Shown here one piece after another: positions 51,928 to 61,130 of a DNA stretch of 64,000 bases. Position numbers and translations under genes: made by a program. Source of the stretch: CAZCGA01 sp964498075 (GTDB lineage Bacteria; Desulfobacterota; Binatia; HRBIN30); the NCBI GenBank assembly GCA_964498075.1, contig CAZCGA010000015.1, forward strand, positions 1 to 64,000, given 5' to 3'. The stretch's first letter is position 1, and every line of letters begins with the position of its first letter. A model generated the notes under the pieces. It had not been told where the DNA came from, ran no database searches, and saw only the letters and a program-made list of their open reading frames with translations.

Positions 51928-53016
51928 ATGCGTACGGCCCTGCGAGTGTTGTACGAGCGCCTGCGGAGGTTCTGGCACGAACGAGGAACGAAGGGGCACG
52001 GCTGGATTCGCGCCGAGGACGTGGCACACCCGGAGCCTTTGGATGACATCCGGCTCTTCGGTGTCGTCTCCGCCTGGTGCGAAGGCGACATCGTCTACTC
52101 AACCGTGAAGAACGCCTACGCCCAGGGCTGCGAAGCGGTCTTCCTGGTCGACAACGCCAGCCCCGACAACACGCGGCAGGAGGCGTCGGCAGCCGGCGCC
52201 CCGGTGGAGCGGTCGTTCGCAACGCGATTCTTCGACGAGATACTCCGCATTCGCATGGTAGTCGACGTGGTGGAGAGGCGCTCCGACGCGCTGGAAGTGC
52301 CGCATGTCTGGTGGCTGTTGCTCGACGCCGACGAGTTCCCCCACGGCCCCGCCGGGATGACGATTCGCGAGTATCTGGCGACCCTCGACCGTCGCTATCG
52401 CATCGTCGGCTCGCGCGTCTTCAATCACTACCCCGACCGCAAGCCGGCGATGCTTCCCGGCTTCCACCCCATCGAGTTCCAACCGCTGTGTGAAGAGCAC
52501 CGGATTTTCAAGTGCGCACTCGGTCACTGGAAGCACCAGCTCTTGCGCTACGATCGTCACGGGCCGGGGGTTCGTCCGGCCGGCGGCATGCATGCGGCAC
52601 GCTGCAAGGACGTCCTGATCGAGCCGCGCACACCGATCGTCATGCACCACTTTCCGTATCGTGACGAGCAGATCACGCGCCGGCGTCTCGAGCTGCTATG
52701 CTTGCCCGGGCGCGATGGAGTGTCCCGATCGTCGATCAACGACGGGTTTCTCCACGGCTCGAACGCCCTGCGCCGGTTCCGCTCGCTCGATGCGGTGTAC
52801 GCGCAGCGGTGGGCGGAGGTTGACAATCTGCGCCGCGACCCGCAGTCAGTCGGTGTCCGCCCCGACTCGTGGTTCGAGATCGCCGACCCGGCCGAGCGCG
52901 GCTTCGCCCGCTGGTACAGCGAGGACGAGCTGGCGGCCGCGTGGCGTGCGTACCACAACGGCGTACCCCTGGGCACGCCCCGGCGGTCGTGCGGATCGGG
53001 CCTCCTCTCAGAGTAG
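51928..53016 (+). CDS. Glycosyltransferase family 2 (Glyco_tranf_2_4-like)
   Basis: The 362-aa protein contains FGVVSAWCEGDIVYSTVKNA, FLVDNASPDNT and the WLLLDADEFPHGP metal motif, which identifies the branch of GT2-like proteins with a long C-terminal extension (to about residue 360) rich in His and Arg. It lies 20 bases downstream of the phosphodiesterase and is probably co-transcribed. Its last 9 bases overlap the convergent sulfotransferase gene. Donor and acceptor are unknown. Confidence 0.85.
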   Translation: MRTALRVLYERLRRFWHERGTKGHGWIRAEDVAHPEPLDDIRLFGVVSAWCEGDIVYSTVKNAYAQGCEAVFLVDNASPDNTRQEASAAGAPVERSFATRFFDEILRIRMVVDVVERRSDALEVPHVWWLLLDADEFPHGPAGMTIREYLATLDRRYRIVGSRVFNHYPDRKPAMLPGFHPIEFQPLCEEHRIFKCALGHWKHQLLRYDRHGPGVRPAGGMHAARCKDVLIEPRTPIVMHHFPYRDEQITRRRLELLCLPGRDGVSRSSINDGFLHGSNALRRFRSLDAVYAQRWAEVDNLRRDPQSVGVRPDSWFEIADPAERGFARWYSEDELAAAWRAYHNGVPLGTPRRSCGSGLLSE

Positions 53017-53901
53017 CCAGGCGGACAGATCGCGTTCGATCAGGTCCTGCAGCCGGCGCACGTCGGCGGCGAACTGTTGGGCAAGCTGTCGGCGCAACGC
53101 CGGCGGGAGCGGATCGGCGCGCTGCAGATTGTGCTCGCGCCAGCGCTCGAGCTGCCGCACGACGCCCACCGGCAAGACGGCCTTGGCCGGCCGTTTCCAT
53201 CGGCGACGCTCCAGTAGCCGGTCAACCAGCTTCGAGCGTGGCATGCCAGACTGATTGTGCCGGATCGAGTGGTCCACCGCGCCGGTGGTCGGGAGACCGA
53301 GCCATGCAAACAGCTGCGCCAACACCTCGGCCGGCCGATCGTCGAAGTGCTCCTGCAGCACGATGTGCACACGCTCACGGCCGAAGCGCTCGAGCAGCGG
53401 GCGTACCTGCTCGGTGTAGAATCCGGCTGCCGTGTAGTGCCAGATCGGCAACCAGTTCTGCGCGCGCCGCTGCGGCTCGGCCGCGAGCGCCTGCTCGAAC
53501 GACTCCAGCGGCTCGTAGCCGCGACGGCGTTGGAACCAGTAGCTCGAGTGGGCCCGATCAACCGGATTCCGCAACATGACGATCAGGTGCGCGTCGGGAC
53601 AATACTGCGCCAGCCGTTGTCGCGCCGTCGGGAGGTACATGTACATCGTGGAGGCCTCGCCGCGGTAGCGCGCACTCTCACTGCCGCGAAAGAGGGATTC
53701 GTAGGCATCCCGCGTGGTGATCACTTCCTGGTTGAAGGGAGCATCGCCGATCCCTTGAAAGCTCGGCGGGTGGCCTTCGAAGGCAAAGAAGTGCGGCTCC
53801 TTGTGCTTCGCCATGAAGATCGCCGGATGTTGGCCGAGATAGCGATACATGGAAGTGGTTCCACAGCGCATCGCTCCGACGATGATGAGGTTTGGCAGCA
53901 T
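53008..53901 (-). CDS. Sulfotransferase domain protein
   Basis: From the ATG at 53901 it is 297 aa, with the PAPS 5'-phosphosulfate loop IIVGAMRCGTTSM at residue 5 and the 3'-phosphate motif LRNPVDRAHSSYWFQ around residue 97, both typical of heparan-sulfate-type bacterial sulfotransferases. It would sulfate a glycan. It is only distantly related to the sulfotransferase at 40141. Longer upstream frames exist but the fold begins here. The gene is isolated at the end of the cluster. Confidence 0.9.
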   Translation of the reverse strand: MLPNLIIVGAMRCGTTSMYRYLGQHPAIFMAKHKEPHFFAFEGHPPSFQGIGDAPFNQEVITTRDAYESLFRGSESARYRGEASTMYMYLPTARQRLAQYCPDAHLIVMLRNPVDRAHSSYWFQRRRGYEPLESFEQALAAEPQRRAQNWLPIWHYTAAGFYTEQVRPLLERFGRERVHIVLQEHFDDRPAEVLAQLFAWLGLPTTGAVDHSIRHNQSGMPRSKLVDRLLERRRWKRPAKAVLPVGVVRQLERWREHNLQRADPLPPALRRQLAQQFAADVRRLQDLIERDLSAWLL

Positions 53902-54268
53902 GATAAGGGAAGGGCGGGTGGTGAACAGCCGCAGCTGTCGGCCCGGCGGGACGCTCAATAGAGGATGCTGACGAACCGCGCGGTGCTCATCGCGCTCTGC
54001 ACCGTCGTGCCCGGCGAGCAGGGCGCGCCATTGCATGTCCAGATACTCGAGGGAATCGCCTGCCGTGTGTGCGAATGACTGTCATTGCGCTCTTCATCGT
54101 GGTTCTCATGCGCCGTGTCAAGGTTCTTGAACCCGTGAACGAGTGCCCGCGACCGTCGCCGGTCAAGGCCAAGACCCTAGCACAGGCGGGCTCGGTCATG
54201 TCAATGGCGCCAGGCGCTTCCTTCACGCTGCCGGTCGGTGATAGCTATGGCGCGCCGAAGGAGAGAGC
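53902..54268. other. Divergent intergenic region
   Basis: About 370 bases with no plausible gene; the short open frames here lack coding features and both neighbours point outward. It should hold promoters for the sulfotransferase and for the SnoaL/LLM pair. I see no perfect inverted repeat. Near 54130-54165 the sequence is comparatively A/C-rich, without a clear -10/-35. Confidence 0.45.
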
Positions 54269-54688
54269 ATGGATGATCGGGACGCCGTGCTGGCGGCCAA
54301 CGCAGCGTTCTATCGCGCCTTCGAGAGCCTCGACCTGGCGCGCATGGAAGACGTCTGGCTGCGCGCGCCCTCCATCAAGTGCGTGCATCCCGGCTGGGGC
54401 CTACTTGTCGGCTGGGGGCCGATCATGGAGAGCTGGCAGCGCATCTTCGTCAGCACGCTGGCGATGCGCTTCACCCTGACGCACGTGCATGCGGAGGTCG
54501 CCGGCGATCTCGCCTGGGTCGTGTTGACAGAGAACATCGAGAGCCGCACCCACGAAGGCAAGGCCACCGGGCAGGTGCAGGCGACCAACCTGTTCCAGCG
54601 CGACCGTGGCCGGTGGCTCCTCGTGCACCATCACGGTTCTCCGGTGTACCCGCAGTTCGCGGGCACGGAGCCCGAACGGATGCACTGA
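54269..54688 (+). CDS. SnoaL_3/NTF2-like protein
   Basis: The 139-aa protein starts NAAFYRAFESLDLARMEDVW, the classic first helix of the SnoaL_3 (DUF4440-like) group, and ends with FQRDRGRWLLVHHHGSPVY, whose last His-His is the common family ending. A GGAGAGAGC lies before the ATG. The LLM gene follows after 3 bases, so they are surely co-expressed. Such proteins are often small ketosteroid isomerase-like enzymes; the activity is unknown. Confidence 0.85.
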   Translation: MDDRDAVLAANAAFYRAFESLDLARMEDVWLRAPSIKCVHPGWGLLVGWGPIMESWQRIFVSTLAMRFTLTHVHAEVAGDLAWVVLTENIESRTHEGKATGQVQATNLFQRDRGRWLLVHHHGSPVYPQFAGTEPERMH

Positions 54689-54691
54689 GCG

Positions 54692-55615
54692 ATGCGACTC
54701 GGACTCCTCGTCGGCGGCATGACCACCGCCCAGGCGCTCGGGGCGCTTGCCGCGGAGGCAGAGCACCTCGGCTTCGACTCGCTGTGGGCGGGCGATCACA
54801 TCGCCTTTCCGGCGCCGATCCTCGACCCGCTGCAGATTCTCGCGTGCTGCGCGAGCCACACGCAGCGCGTGCGCCTCGGCACCTGTGTCTACCTGCTGCC
54901 CCTGCGTCATCCCACGGTGGTGGCGAAGATGGTGTCGTCGCTCGACTTCATCAGCGCCGGACGCGTGATCTTCGGCGTTGGCGTGGGCGGCGAGTTCCCG
55001 GTGGAGTTCCAAGCGAGCGGTGTGCCCGTGCGCGAGCGCGGCGGACGCACCGACGAAGCGATCACCCTGCTGCGGCGTCTCTGGCAGGGCGATGAAGTGG
55101 CACATGCCGGACGGTTCTTCCAGTTCAGCCCCGTGCGCCTGAAGCCGCCGCCTGTGCAAGCCGGCGGTCCGCCCATCTGGATCGGCGGGCGCTCGGACGC
55201 GGCCCTGCGTCGCGCCGCCCGGCTTGGTGACGGCTACGTCGGCTACCTCTTGAGCCCCGACGGCTTCCGCGAACGCATGGCACGGATCCGATCGCTGGCT
55301 GCAGAGCACGGGCGCGACGAGCGTGCGATCACCGCGGCGCTCATGACCTTCGCCGTCGTGGATCGCGACCGCAGCGTCGCGGTGCAACGCGCCGGCGCCA
55401 TGCTCGGCGCCATGTACGGACGCTCCATGGAGAGCGCCGCGGAGCGCTACTGCGTCACCGGCACGCCCGACGAGTGCCGGCAGGCGGTGGACCGCTTCGC
55501 CGACGCCGGTGTCGAGCACCTGATCCTCACGCCGCTGGCCTACGGCGACGGCACGATCGAGCAGATCCGCGGGCTGGCCGCGGCGCTGGAGATGGAACGA
55601 CGAGATCAGCTATAA
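54692..55615 (+). CDS. LLM class (F420-type) flavin-dependent oxidoreductase
   Basis: The 307-aa protein is a luciferase-like monooxygenase in the F420-dependent style. It starts MRLGLLVGGMTTAQALGALA and carries AEHLGFDSLWAGDHIAFPAP, QRVRLGTCVYLLPLRHP and GRVIFGVGVGGEFPVEF. F420-type members oxidise or reduce small substrates with deazaflavin; FMN use cannot be excluded. It is a different subfamily from the LLM gene at 11580, sharing only the TIM-barrel pattern. It follows the SnoaL gene by 3 bases, and the ABC ATPase comes 17 bases later. Confidence 0.88.
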   Translation: MRLGLLVGGMTTAQALGALAAEAEHLGFDSLWAGDHIAFPAPILDPLQILACCASHTQRVRLGTCVYLLPLRHPTVVAKMVSSLDFISAGRVIFGVGVGGEFPVEFQASGVPVRERGGRTDEAITLLRRLWQGDEVAHAGRFFQFSPVRLKPPPVQAGGPPIWIGGRSDAALRRAARLGDGYVGYLLSPDGFRERMARIRSLAAEHGRDERAITAALMTFAVVDRDRSVAVQRAGAMLGAMYGRSMESAAERYCVTGTPDECRQAVDRFADAGVEHLILTPLAYGDGTIEQIRGLAAALEMERRDQL

Positions 55616-55632
55616 GCGGAGCGGGGTGGACC

Positions 55633-56640
55633 ATGGCAAACGCGATCGTGATCGAGAACCTGACCAAGCGTTTCGGCACGCGTGAGGCGGTCAAGAGCCT
55701 GACGCTTTCCATCGGCGTAGGAGAGATCTTCGGCATGCTGGGCCCCAACGGCTCCGGCAAGACGACATTGATCCGGATGCTCTGCGGTCTGCTGTCGCCG
55801 ACGTCTGGGCGCGCCGTGGTGGGCGGCTACGACATCGCCCGTGAGCCCGAGCAGATCAAGCGCAGCATCGGCTACGTGTCGCAGCGGTTCAGTCTCTATC
55901 CCGACCTCACGGTGCGCGAGAACCTGAACTTCTTCAGCGACGTCTACGGCGTGCCCGCTTCCGAGGCGGCGGCACGCAAGAAGGATCTGGTCCACCTCTG
56001 CGGGCTCGAAGGCCGCGAAAACCAGGCCTCGGGCAACCTGTCCGGGGGCCTGAAGCAGCGGCTGGCGTTGGCTTGCTCCCTGCTGCACCGCCCGAAGATC
56101 CTCTTTCTCGACGAACCCACCGCCGGTGTCGATCCGGTGGCGCGCCGGATGCTCTGGGACCTGCTCTTTCGGCTGGCCCAAGAAGGCACGACGTTGTTCG
56201 TCACCACGCACTACATGGACGAGGCCGAACGCTGCACGCAGGCGGCCTACATCTACTACGGGAAGCTGCTGGTGAGCGGCGACCCGAACTCGATGAAGCG
56301 CGACGAGATCGCCGTCACCAACCGCCGCCTGGAGATCATCTGCCAGCCGCTGATGCCGGCGCTCGGCATCCTGCGCGACGCGCCGTACGTCGACGACGTG
56401 AGCGTGTTCGGCCAGGCGCTGCACATCCGCGTGAAGGACGTGCCTCCCGAGCCCGTCTCGGGCGATTCGTTTGCGTCGTTTTCCGCGGCTGCCCGGCGAG
56501 CCGTGGTGATGGACGTCCTGCGCAAGCGGCTGCTCGCAGCCAACATCGAGGTGATGACGATCCGCTCCGTCTACCCCAGCCTCGAGGACATCTTCGTCAG
56601 CCTCACGCGCAAGATGGATCAAAGCGCGGCGCTCGAATGA
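55633..56640 (+). CDS. ABC transporter ATP-binding protein
   Basis: The 335-aa protein has Walker A GPNGSGKTTLIR at about residue 36, the Q-loop VSQRF, the signature LSGGLKQRLALACSLL around residue 140 and Walker B ILFLDEPTAGVDP. The C-terminal 100 residues (from about 235) include VTNRRLEIICQPLMPALG and a final YPSLEDIFVSLTRK, the ending common to ABC-2 exporters. The ABC-2 permease on the opposite strand (57322-58443) is the expected partner, although the genes converge with a Crp-like gene between them. Confidence 0.92.
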   Translation: MANAIVIENLTKRFGTREAVKSLTLSIGVGEIFGMLGPNGSGKTTLIRMLCGLLSPTSGRAVVGGYDIAREPEQIKRSIGYVSQRFSLYPDLTVRENLNFFSDVYGVPASEAAARKKDLVHLCGLEGRENQASGNLSGGLKQRLALACSLLHRPKILFLDEPTAGVDPVARRMLWDLLFRLAQEGTTLFVTTHYMDEAERCTQAAYIYYGKLLVSGDPNSMKRDEIAVTNRRLEIICQPLMPALGILRDAPYVDDVSVFGQALHIRVKDVPPEPVSGDSFASFSAAARRAVVMDVLRKRLLAANIEVMTIRSVYPSLEDIFVSLTRKMDQSAALE

Positions 56641-56664
56641 GGGCGCGGTTGACCCAATGACCCC

Positions 56665-57300
56665 CTAGTCGGGGCGGACGTCGGCGTAGCCGCACAGGGC
56701 GTCGATCAACCGGTCGACCTGCTCGCGCCCCTCGATGCTCCACTCGTTGTGATGCAGTGCACCGACTCCGCGCTGCACCAGATCCGCCACCGTCGCGGCG
56801 ACGGCTTGCGGATTGAGCCCCACCTCGCGTGCCAGCGCGGTGAGCTCGATGGTCACCGGCAGCTCCCATTGATGATTCGCCCCGCGCCCCCGCTGCAGGC
56901 AGTGGGCGGCGATGCGCACGCGCCCGAGCCGCTGCGTTAGATCCTGGATCGGTTGGTTCGTCTGACTCAGCCGCCGCCCCTGGATGTTCATCATCCTGAA
57001 GACGATGTCGAGGTCATCCTGCACCATCATCGCGAACACGTCCCGCCCGATGGCCAGCAGGGTGGAGTCTTCGAGCGCTTCGGCCGTGGCGCTCCGCGGC
57101 GCGTCGCTGAGCAAAGAGAGCTCGCCGAAGAACTCCCCCGGCCCCAGCAGGGCCACTTCTTTCTCGTGTCCCTCGGTGCCGATCGTCAGCCGCACGCGGC
57201 CTGCCGCGACGACGAACATCTCGTGCCCCGGGTCGCCCTGGCGAAAGATCACCGAGCCTTTGGGCAGGTGGAACTCGTCGCGCTGCGCCGGGGTCGCCAT
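56665..57300 (-). CDS. Crp/Fnr-type cyclic-nucleotide-binding regulator
   Basis: The 211-aa protein has a cNMP-binding domain (KGSVIFRQGDPGHEMFVVAAGRV and GEFFGELSLLSDAPRSATAEA) covering residues 12-105. A C-terminal winged helix-like part with VTIELTALAREVGLNPQAV follows. The region FFGELSLL/APRSATAEA is the classic phosphate-binding cassette. It follows the ABC-2 permease gene by 21 bases on the same strand, so it may regulate this operon or belong to an effector-sensing pair with it. The regulated targets are unknown. Confidence 0.85.
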   Translation of the reverse strand: MATPAQRDEFHLPKGSVIFRQGDPGHEMFVVAAGRVRLTIGTEGHEKEVALLGPGEFFGELSLLSDAPRSATAEALEDSTLLAIGRDVFAMMVQDDLDIVFRMMNIQGRRLSQTNQPIQDLTQRLGRVRIAAHCLQRGRGANHQWELPVTIELTALAREVGLNPQAVAATVADLVQRGVGALHHNEWSIEGREQVDRLIDALCGYADVRPD

Positions 57301-57321
57301 GGCGTCTCTCCGTTCGGCCGG

Positions 57322-58443
57322 TCACGCCAGCTGCTTGCGGAAGCGCGCCAAGCTCAGAAGCGTGAAGCCGACCATGAACCCACCGAGCATAAGGAAGTCG
57401 CGCAGGTGATCCGCGATGCCAGTGCCCTTCAGCGTGAAGCCGCGCACGGCTTCCACGAAGTAGGTCATGGGCAGGCTCCAGGCGACGGGCTGCAACCAGC
57501 TGGGGATGGCTTCGATGGGAAACACGAATCCGGACATGAGCAGCGAGGGGACCATGACGAAGGTGGACATGAAGTTGGCCTGCAGCTGCGTCTCCGATAC
57601 CGTCGAGATCAGCGCGCCCAACGCCAGCAACGCCAAGATGAACAGGACCGCCATCGCGCCCACCCCCAGCACCGAGCCGCGAAACGGCAGGGCGAAGAGC
57701 ACTCGGGCCAGGAGCGTGACGACGACGAAGTCCAGTGCCCCGATGAGCCCGTACGGGATCATCTTGCCGGCAATGAGCGCGAAGCGCGAGATCGGCGTGA
57801 CCAGCAGCTGCTCGAAGGTCGCCAGCTCCTTCTCGCGCACCAAGCCGGAGGACAGCGTCAGCACGACCAGCATGATGACGATGCCGATGGTGCCGGGCAG
57901 GAAGAAGTCTGAGTCACGCAAGTCGGGGTTGAAGAGAATCTGCTGGTCGATCCTGATCGGCGGCTTGCGCAGCGGTGGAGACGGGTGCTCCGGATCTTCG
58001 AACGTCAGCTGGTCCATGGTGTCGTCGCTGGTCAAGACGCGCGCCCCGAACATGCCGGCCTGGGCCAGTGTCGGCATGGTGCCGTCGACGAACAGCGCAA
58101 AGGACGTCTGCTCGCCGTTGGTTAGCCGCTCGGTGAACCCCTTGGGGATCACCAGGCCGAGCCGTGCTTGTCCCGTCTGCATCCAGTTGCGAATCGTCTG
58201 CTCCGCATCCACCTCCACGATGCTGAACTGCCCGTCCTTCACCAGCTGGTCCTTCACCGTCACACTGAAGAACGTCTTGTCCTGGTCCAGGACGGCGATC
58301 ACCATATGATCGACCTTCAGGCGCAACGCGTAGCCGAACAGAATCAGCAGCAGCACCGGCAGGCCCAACACGAAGCCAACCAATTGCGGATCACGGCTGA
58401 TGTGCACGAACTCCTTCCGGATCATGGCCCCGAGTGCCTTCAT
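57322..58443 (-). CDS. ABC-2 type transporter permease
   Basis: The 373-aa membrane protein has one N-terminal TM (LVGFVLGLPVLLLILFGYAL), a long periplasmic domain (to residue ~170), and five to six TMs in the C-terminal half with the REKELATFEQLLVTPISR amphipathic stretch, as in YhhJ/YbhR-like permeases. With an ABC ATPase it would export drugs, lipids or polymer precursors. It lies downstream of the LolA-like gene (73 bases) and upstream of the Crp-like gene. The ATPase at 55633 converges with this operon. Confidence 0.92.
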   Translation of the reverse strand: MKALGAMIRKEFVHISRDPQLVGFVLGLPVLLLILFGYALRLKVDHMVIAVLDQDKTFFSVTVKDQLVKDGQFSIVEVDAEQTIRNWMQTGQARLGLVIPKGFTERLTNGEQTSFALFVDGTMPTLAQAGMFGARVLTSDDTMDQLTFEDPEHPSPPLRKPPIRIDQQILFNPDLRDSDFFLPGTIGIVIMLVVLTLSSGLVREKELATFEQLLVTPISRFALIAGKMIPYGLIGALDFVVVTLLARVLFALPFRGSVLGVGAMAVLFILALLALGALISTVSETQLQANFMSTFVMVPSLLMSGFVFPIEAIPSWLQPVAWSLPMTYFVEAVRGFTLKGTGIADHLRDFLMLGGFMVGFTLLSLARFRKQLA

Positions 58444-58516
58444 CCCTAGTTCTCCTCGCGCCGAAGCCGCTCCATGCCGGGACGGAGCTTACCAGACCAA
58501 GAACGAGAATCCATCA

Positions 58517-59281
58517 TCAGCGGATGAGATACGACTTGTTGAAGATCTCGTCGGGCATTTGCGCGTTGTACTTCACCTCGCTCAGATCGATGCGTGACCA
58601 GTGGTTGTCCTGGACGTTGGTCATCGTCTGCTGCAGCGGGGTCCAGTTCCCGTCGACCTTCTCGAGCTTTTCGACGGTCCATACCTTCAGCAGCTTGCCG
58701 CTGTCGTCGAAGAACTGCGTTCGCAGGATCAGCAGGTCCGTCGGATCGATGGCGGTGATGGTCTTGCTGTACATCGCGTCGGCAGGCGTCTTGGGCACGC
58801 TTTCGACCAGCTTGCAGTGCCGGCCGCCGACGTCTTCCTCGCCGACGAAGCGATACGTGAAGGCGTCGAGCTCGGGTTGGACCATGTCGCCGACCGCGAA
58901 CTCCGAGCCGAGGAACGGTTGCTTGCGGGTCTGGCCGCCGACCTGGATGCTGCGCTTGGAGGCCGGCACGTAGATATACTGTTCGTCGCGTCCGACGACC
59001 CGGTCGAAGAGCAGAAAGCGCGTATCCTTGAGATCCATGGGGGCGGTGACCTCCAGGTAGCTCGCGTCCACGTCCTTCAAGTGCTTATGGCTGAGCTCGA
59101 GATCGCGCACCCAACCACGGTCGGAGGAGAGCTTCCACTTGGCGACGAGCGGCACCTTCGGCGCGGCATCGAGCACCTTTTGCACCAGGTCGCGTGCGCC
59201 GTCCTGCGCGCGCACGGTGCTCGCGAGCCCCAGGATCAGCGCAACGAAGAGGGGTGCATACCGCATGTGCCGACGTTTCAT
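58517..59281 (-). CDS. Outer membrane lipoprotein-sorting protein (LolA-like)
   Basis: The 254-aa protein starts with a signal peptide (YAPLFVALILGLASTVRA). The mature part has a LolA-fold pattern, including DTRFLLFDRVVGRDEQYIYV and KTITAIDPTDLLILRTQFFDDSG, as in the DUF4292/outer-membrane-lipoprotein-sorting proteins. A GGGAGG site lies just before the ATG at 59281. It may carry a lipid or lipoprotein across the periplasm, and its position upstream of an ABC-2 permease fits a lipid-handling role. Downstream gene starts 73 bases on. Confidence 0.83.
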   Translation of the reverse strand: MKRRHMRYAPLFVALILGLASTVRAQDGARDLVQKVLDAAPKVPLVAKWKLSSDRGWVRDLELSHKHLKDVDASYLEVTAPMDLKDTRFLLFDRVVGRDEQYIYVPASKRSIQVGGQTRKQPFLGSEFAVGDMVQPELDAFTYRFVGEEDVGGRHCKLVESVPKTPADAMYSKTITAIDPTDLLILRTQFFDDSGKLLKVWTVEKLEKVDGNWTPLQQTMTNVQDNHWSRIDLSEVKYNAQMPDEIFNKSYLIR

Positions 59282-59387
59282 ACTACCTCCCACTGAACAC
59301 AGGCTTTGAGGGTTACGGCCTATATCAGGCATCGACGGACGGCGCCATGCTGCGAACCGATGGACGGTCTTTTTCAGCGAGCCCGAT

Positions 59388-60779
59388 TCACGACCCCGAT
59401 TCACGAACGCCCCGCAGTGCCGCCGTCAAGCGCGACAGATCGGGCTCGCGCTCGAGTACGCCCACCACTGCCGCGAGCCTGTCCGCGGCGTCGGCGCGGA
59501 GCGCGCGCGTGGCGTTGCGACGGAACTTGTCCTGCACCTCCGTCGCCGTCAGCGGCCGCTCGGCGCTGCCGCGGTTGAGCGGTTCACGATGTTCCAGCAC
59601 CCGCCCGTCACGCAGGCGCAGGCGCATCCAGCCGGGAAATCGGCGCGGGAAGTCGCTGTCCGGATCGTGGCGATAGACGACGCGCTGTGCCAGCGCCAGC
59701 ACCGCGGGGTCGCGGATCGCTGCCGGCGTGAAGTCGTCGACGTCCACGTGCCCGCGGACGAGCATCGTGGCAACCGCATAGGGCAGGCTGAACTTGGCGT
59801 CGTAGTCCGTCTGCGGCGCTCGCTTGCTGGCTTCGGGCTCGCACACGACGGGGACTTGTCGCGCGGCGATGCAGCATTCCACCTGCTCGATCGCCTCCGG
59901 CACGATCGCGTGCACGGCACGCAGCGCCGCGGCGCAGTCGATGAAGGCGTGGTTGTAGTGGCAGCACGGGAAGGGCTTCAGACCGGTGTCGAGCAACTCC
60001 CAGCGGGTACCCAGCGCTACCGTGAGCCGCGACAGGTCCCAACCTTCGTCGCCGAGATGGCTGCGATACAGGCCGAAGCGGCCTTCGAAAACGCCGCGCG
60101 GTCCGGTAAAGCCGGCGGCCGCGAGGCGCGCCGCGACCAGCCCGCTGTGCGCCGCCCAGCCGGCGTGGATGCGCTTGGCCCACGTGCCGTCTGTGAGGAA
60201 CTCCAGCGAGCCGGCGGCCTGACTGCCCGCCAAGCCCAACGCATCGGCCAGCTGCGCACGTGTGAGCCCAGCGACCTTGCCGGCCACCAACGCCGACGCG
60301 AAGGCACCGCAGATGCCGGTGGGATGGAAGCCGCGGTCGTGGAAGCCGCCGCGTGCCACGAGACCGATGCGCACGTTGGCTTCCATACCGAGCGCCACTG
60401 CCGTGAGCAGATCGCGTCCACTCGCGCCGGCTTCTTCGCAGACCGCGAGGGCGGCGGGCACAACACTGGCGCTGACGTGCACCACCGACTCGGTGTGGGT
60501 GTCGTCGTAATCCAGCCCATGCGCCAGCGTGCCGTTCACCAGCGCCGCCCACACTCCGGTGAGACGCGTCGGGAAGCCGATCGCGGTACACCCGGGTGCG
60601 CCACCCATTGCCTGCGCCGTGTCGAAGACTGCGTGCCCGAACTCCATGGGCGCGGCGGCAAGCGCCACGCCGAGGAGGTCCAGCAGGTGCAACTTGATCT
60701 TGTCGATCACCGCTGGGGGTACGGCGTCGAAGTGCAGCTCGTGCGCGAACGCCGCGAGGGTCTCGCTTGCCGAAGGCAC
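59388..60779 (-). CDS. MmgE/PrpD family protein
   Basis: The 463-aa protein has the family pattern HGLDYDDTH at residue ~90, GFHPTGICGAFAS, and KPFPCCHYNHAFIDC around residue 280, with the C-terminal PRRFPGWMRLRLRDG. Members include 2-methylcitrate dehydratase and cis-aconitate decarboxylase, so it is a likely hydro-lyase of a tri- or dicarboxylate. No citrate synthase or lyase gene is nearby, so its pathway is unclear. It follows the LolA-like gene upstream on the minus strand. Confidence 0.92.
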   Translation of the reverse strand: MPSASETLAAFAHELHFDAVPPAVIDKIKLHLLDLLGVALAAAPMEFGHAVFDTAQAMGGAPGCTAIGFPTRLTGVWAALVNGTLAHGLDYDDTHTESVVHVSASVVPAALAVCEEAGASGRDLLTAVALGMEANVRIGLVARGGFHDRGFHPTGICGAFASALVAGKVAGLTRAQLADALGLAGSQAAGSLEFLTDGTWAKRIHAGWAAHSGLVAARLAAAGFTGPRGVFEGRFGLYRSHLGDEGWDLSRLTVALGTRWELLDTGLKPFPCCHYNHAFIDCAAALRAVHAIVPEAIEQVECCIAARQVPVVCEPEASKRAPQTDYDAKFSLPYAVATMLVRGHVDVDDFTPAAIRDPAVLALAQRVVYRHDPDSDFPRRFPGWMRLRLRDGRVLEHREPLNRGSAERPLTATEVQDKFRRNATRALRADAADRLAAVVGVLEREPDLSRLTAALRGVRESGS

Positions 60780-60839
60780 GGCCAGGAGTGTCCTTGAATC
60801 GCTCCGGAATGCAAGCCAAGCGCGGTCCGCGCAGCGGAT

Positions 60840-61130
60840 CTACCGATACCGCCCGCTGCGCAGCAACGCTCTCACCTCATCATGCGTGCCCAAGAATGAC
60901 ACGTAGAGGTCAGCTGATCGATCTTGGAAAACGAACCGCAGCCCCAAGTTGCCGCGACACTCGAAGAGCTTGCCGCCCAACTTGCGGATCCCCAGTCCGC
61001 CGTGACGGTGCGGTTGCCCAAACGCCTCGACCAGCTCGCATAACGCAAAGAGGCACTCGACCTTCTCGCTCCTTGGCAACTCGCGCAACCGCTTCAGCAC
61101 CACCGGGTCGATCGACAGGAGTTTACCCAA
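60840..61130 (-). CDS. RelE/ParE-like toxin
   Basis: The 96-aa protein has the HigB/RelE-type fold pattern: an N-terminal helix (VVLKRLRELPRSEKVECLFAL), GIRKLGGKLFECRGNLGLRFVF (the basic loop-beta core), and a C-terminal SFLGTHDEVRALL helix. These toxins cleave mRNA on ribosomes or inhibit gyrase. The Phd/YefM-like antitoxin lies directly upstream and overlaps by 8 bases, so the antitoxin is translated first. The toxin's basic residues are conserved, so it may be active. Confidence 0.8.
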   Translation of the reverse strand: MGKLLSIDPVVLKRLRELPRSEKVECLFALCELVEAFGQPHRHGGLGIRKLGGKLFECRGNLGLRFVFQDRSADLYVSFLGTHDEVRALLRSGRYR

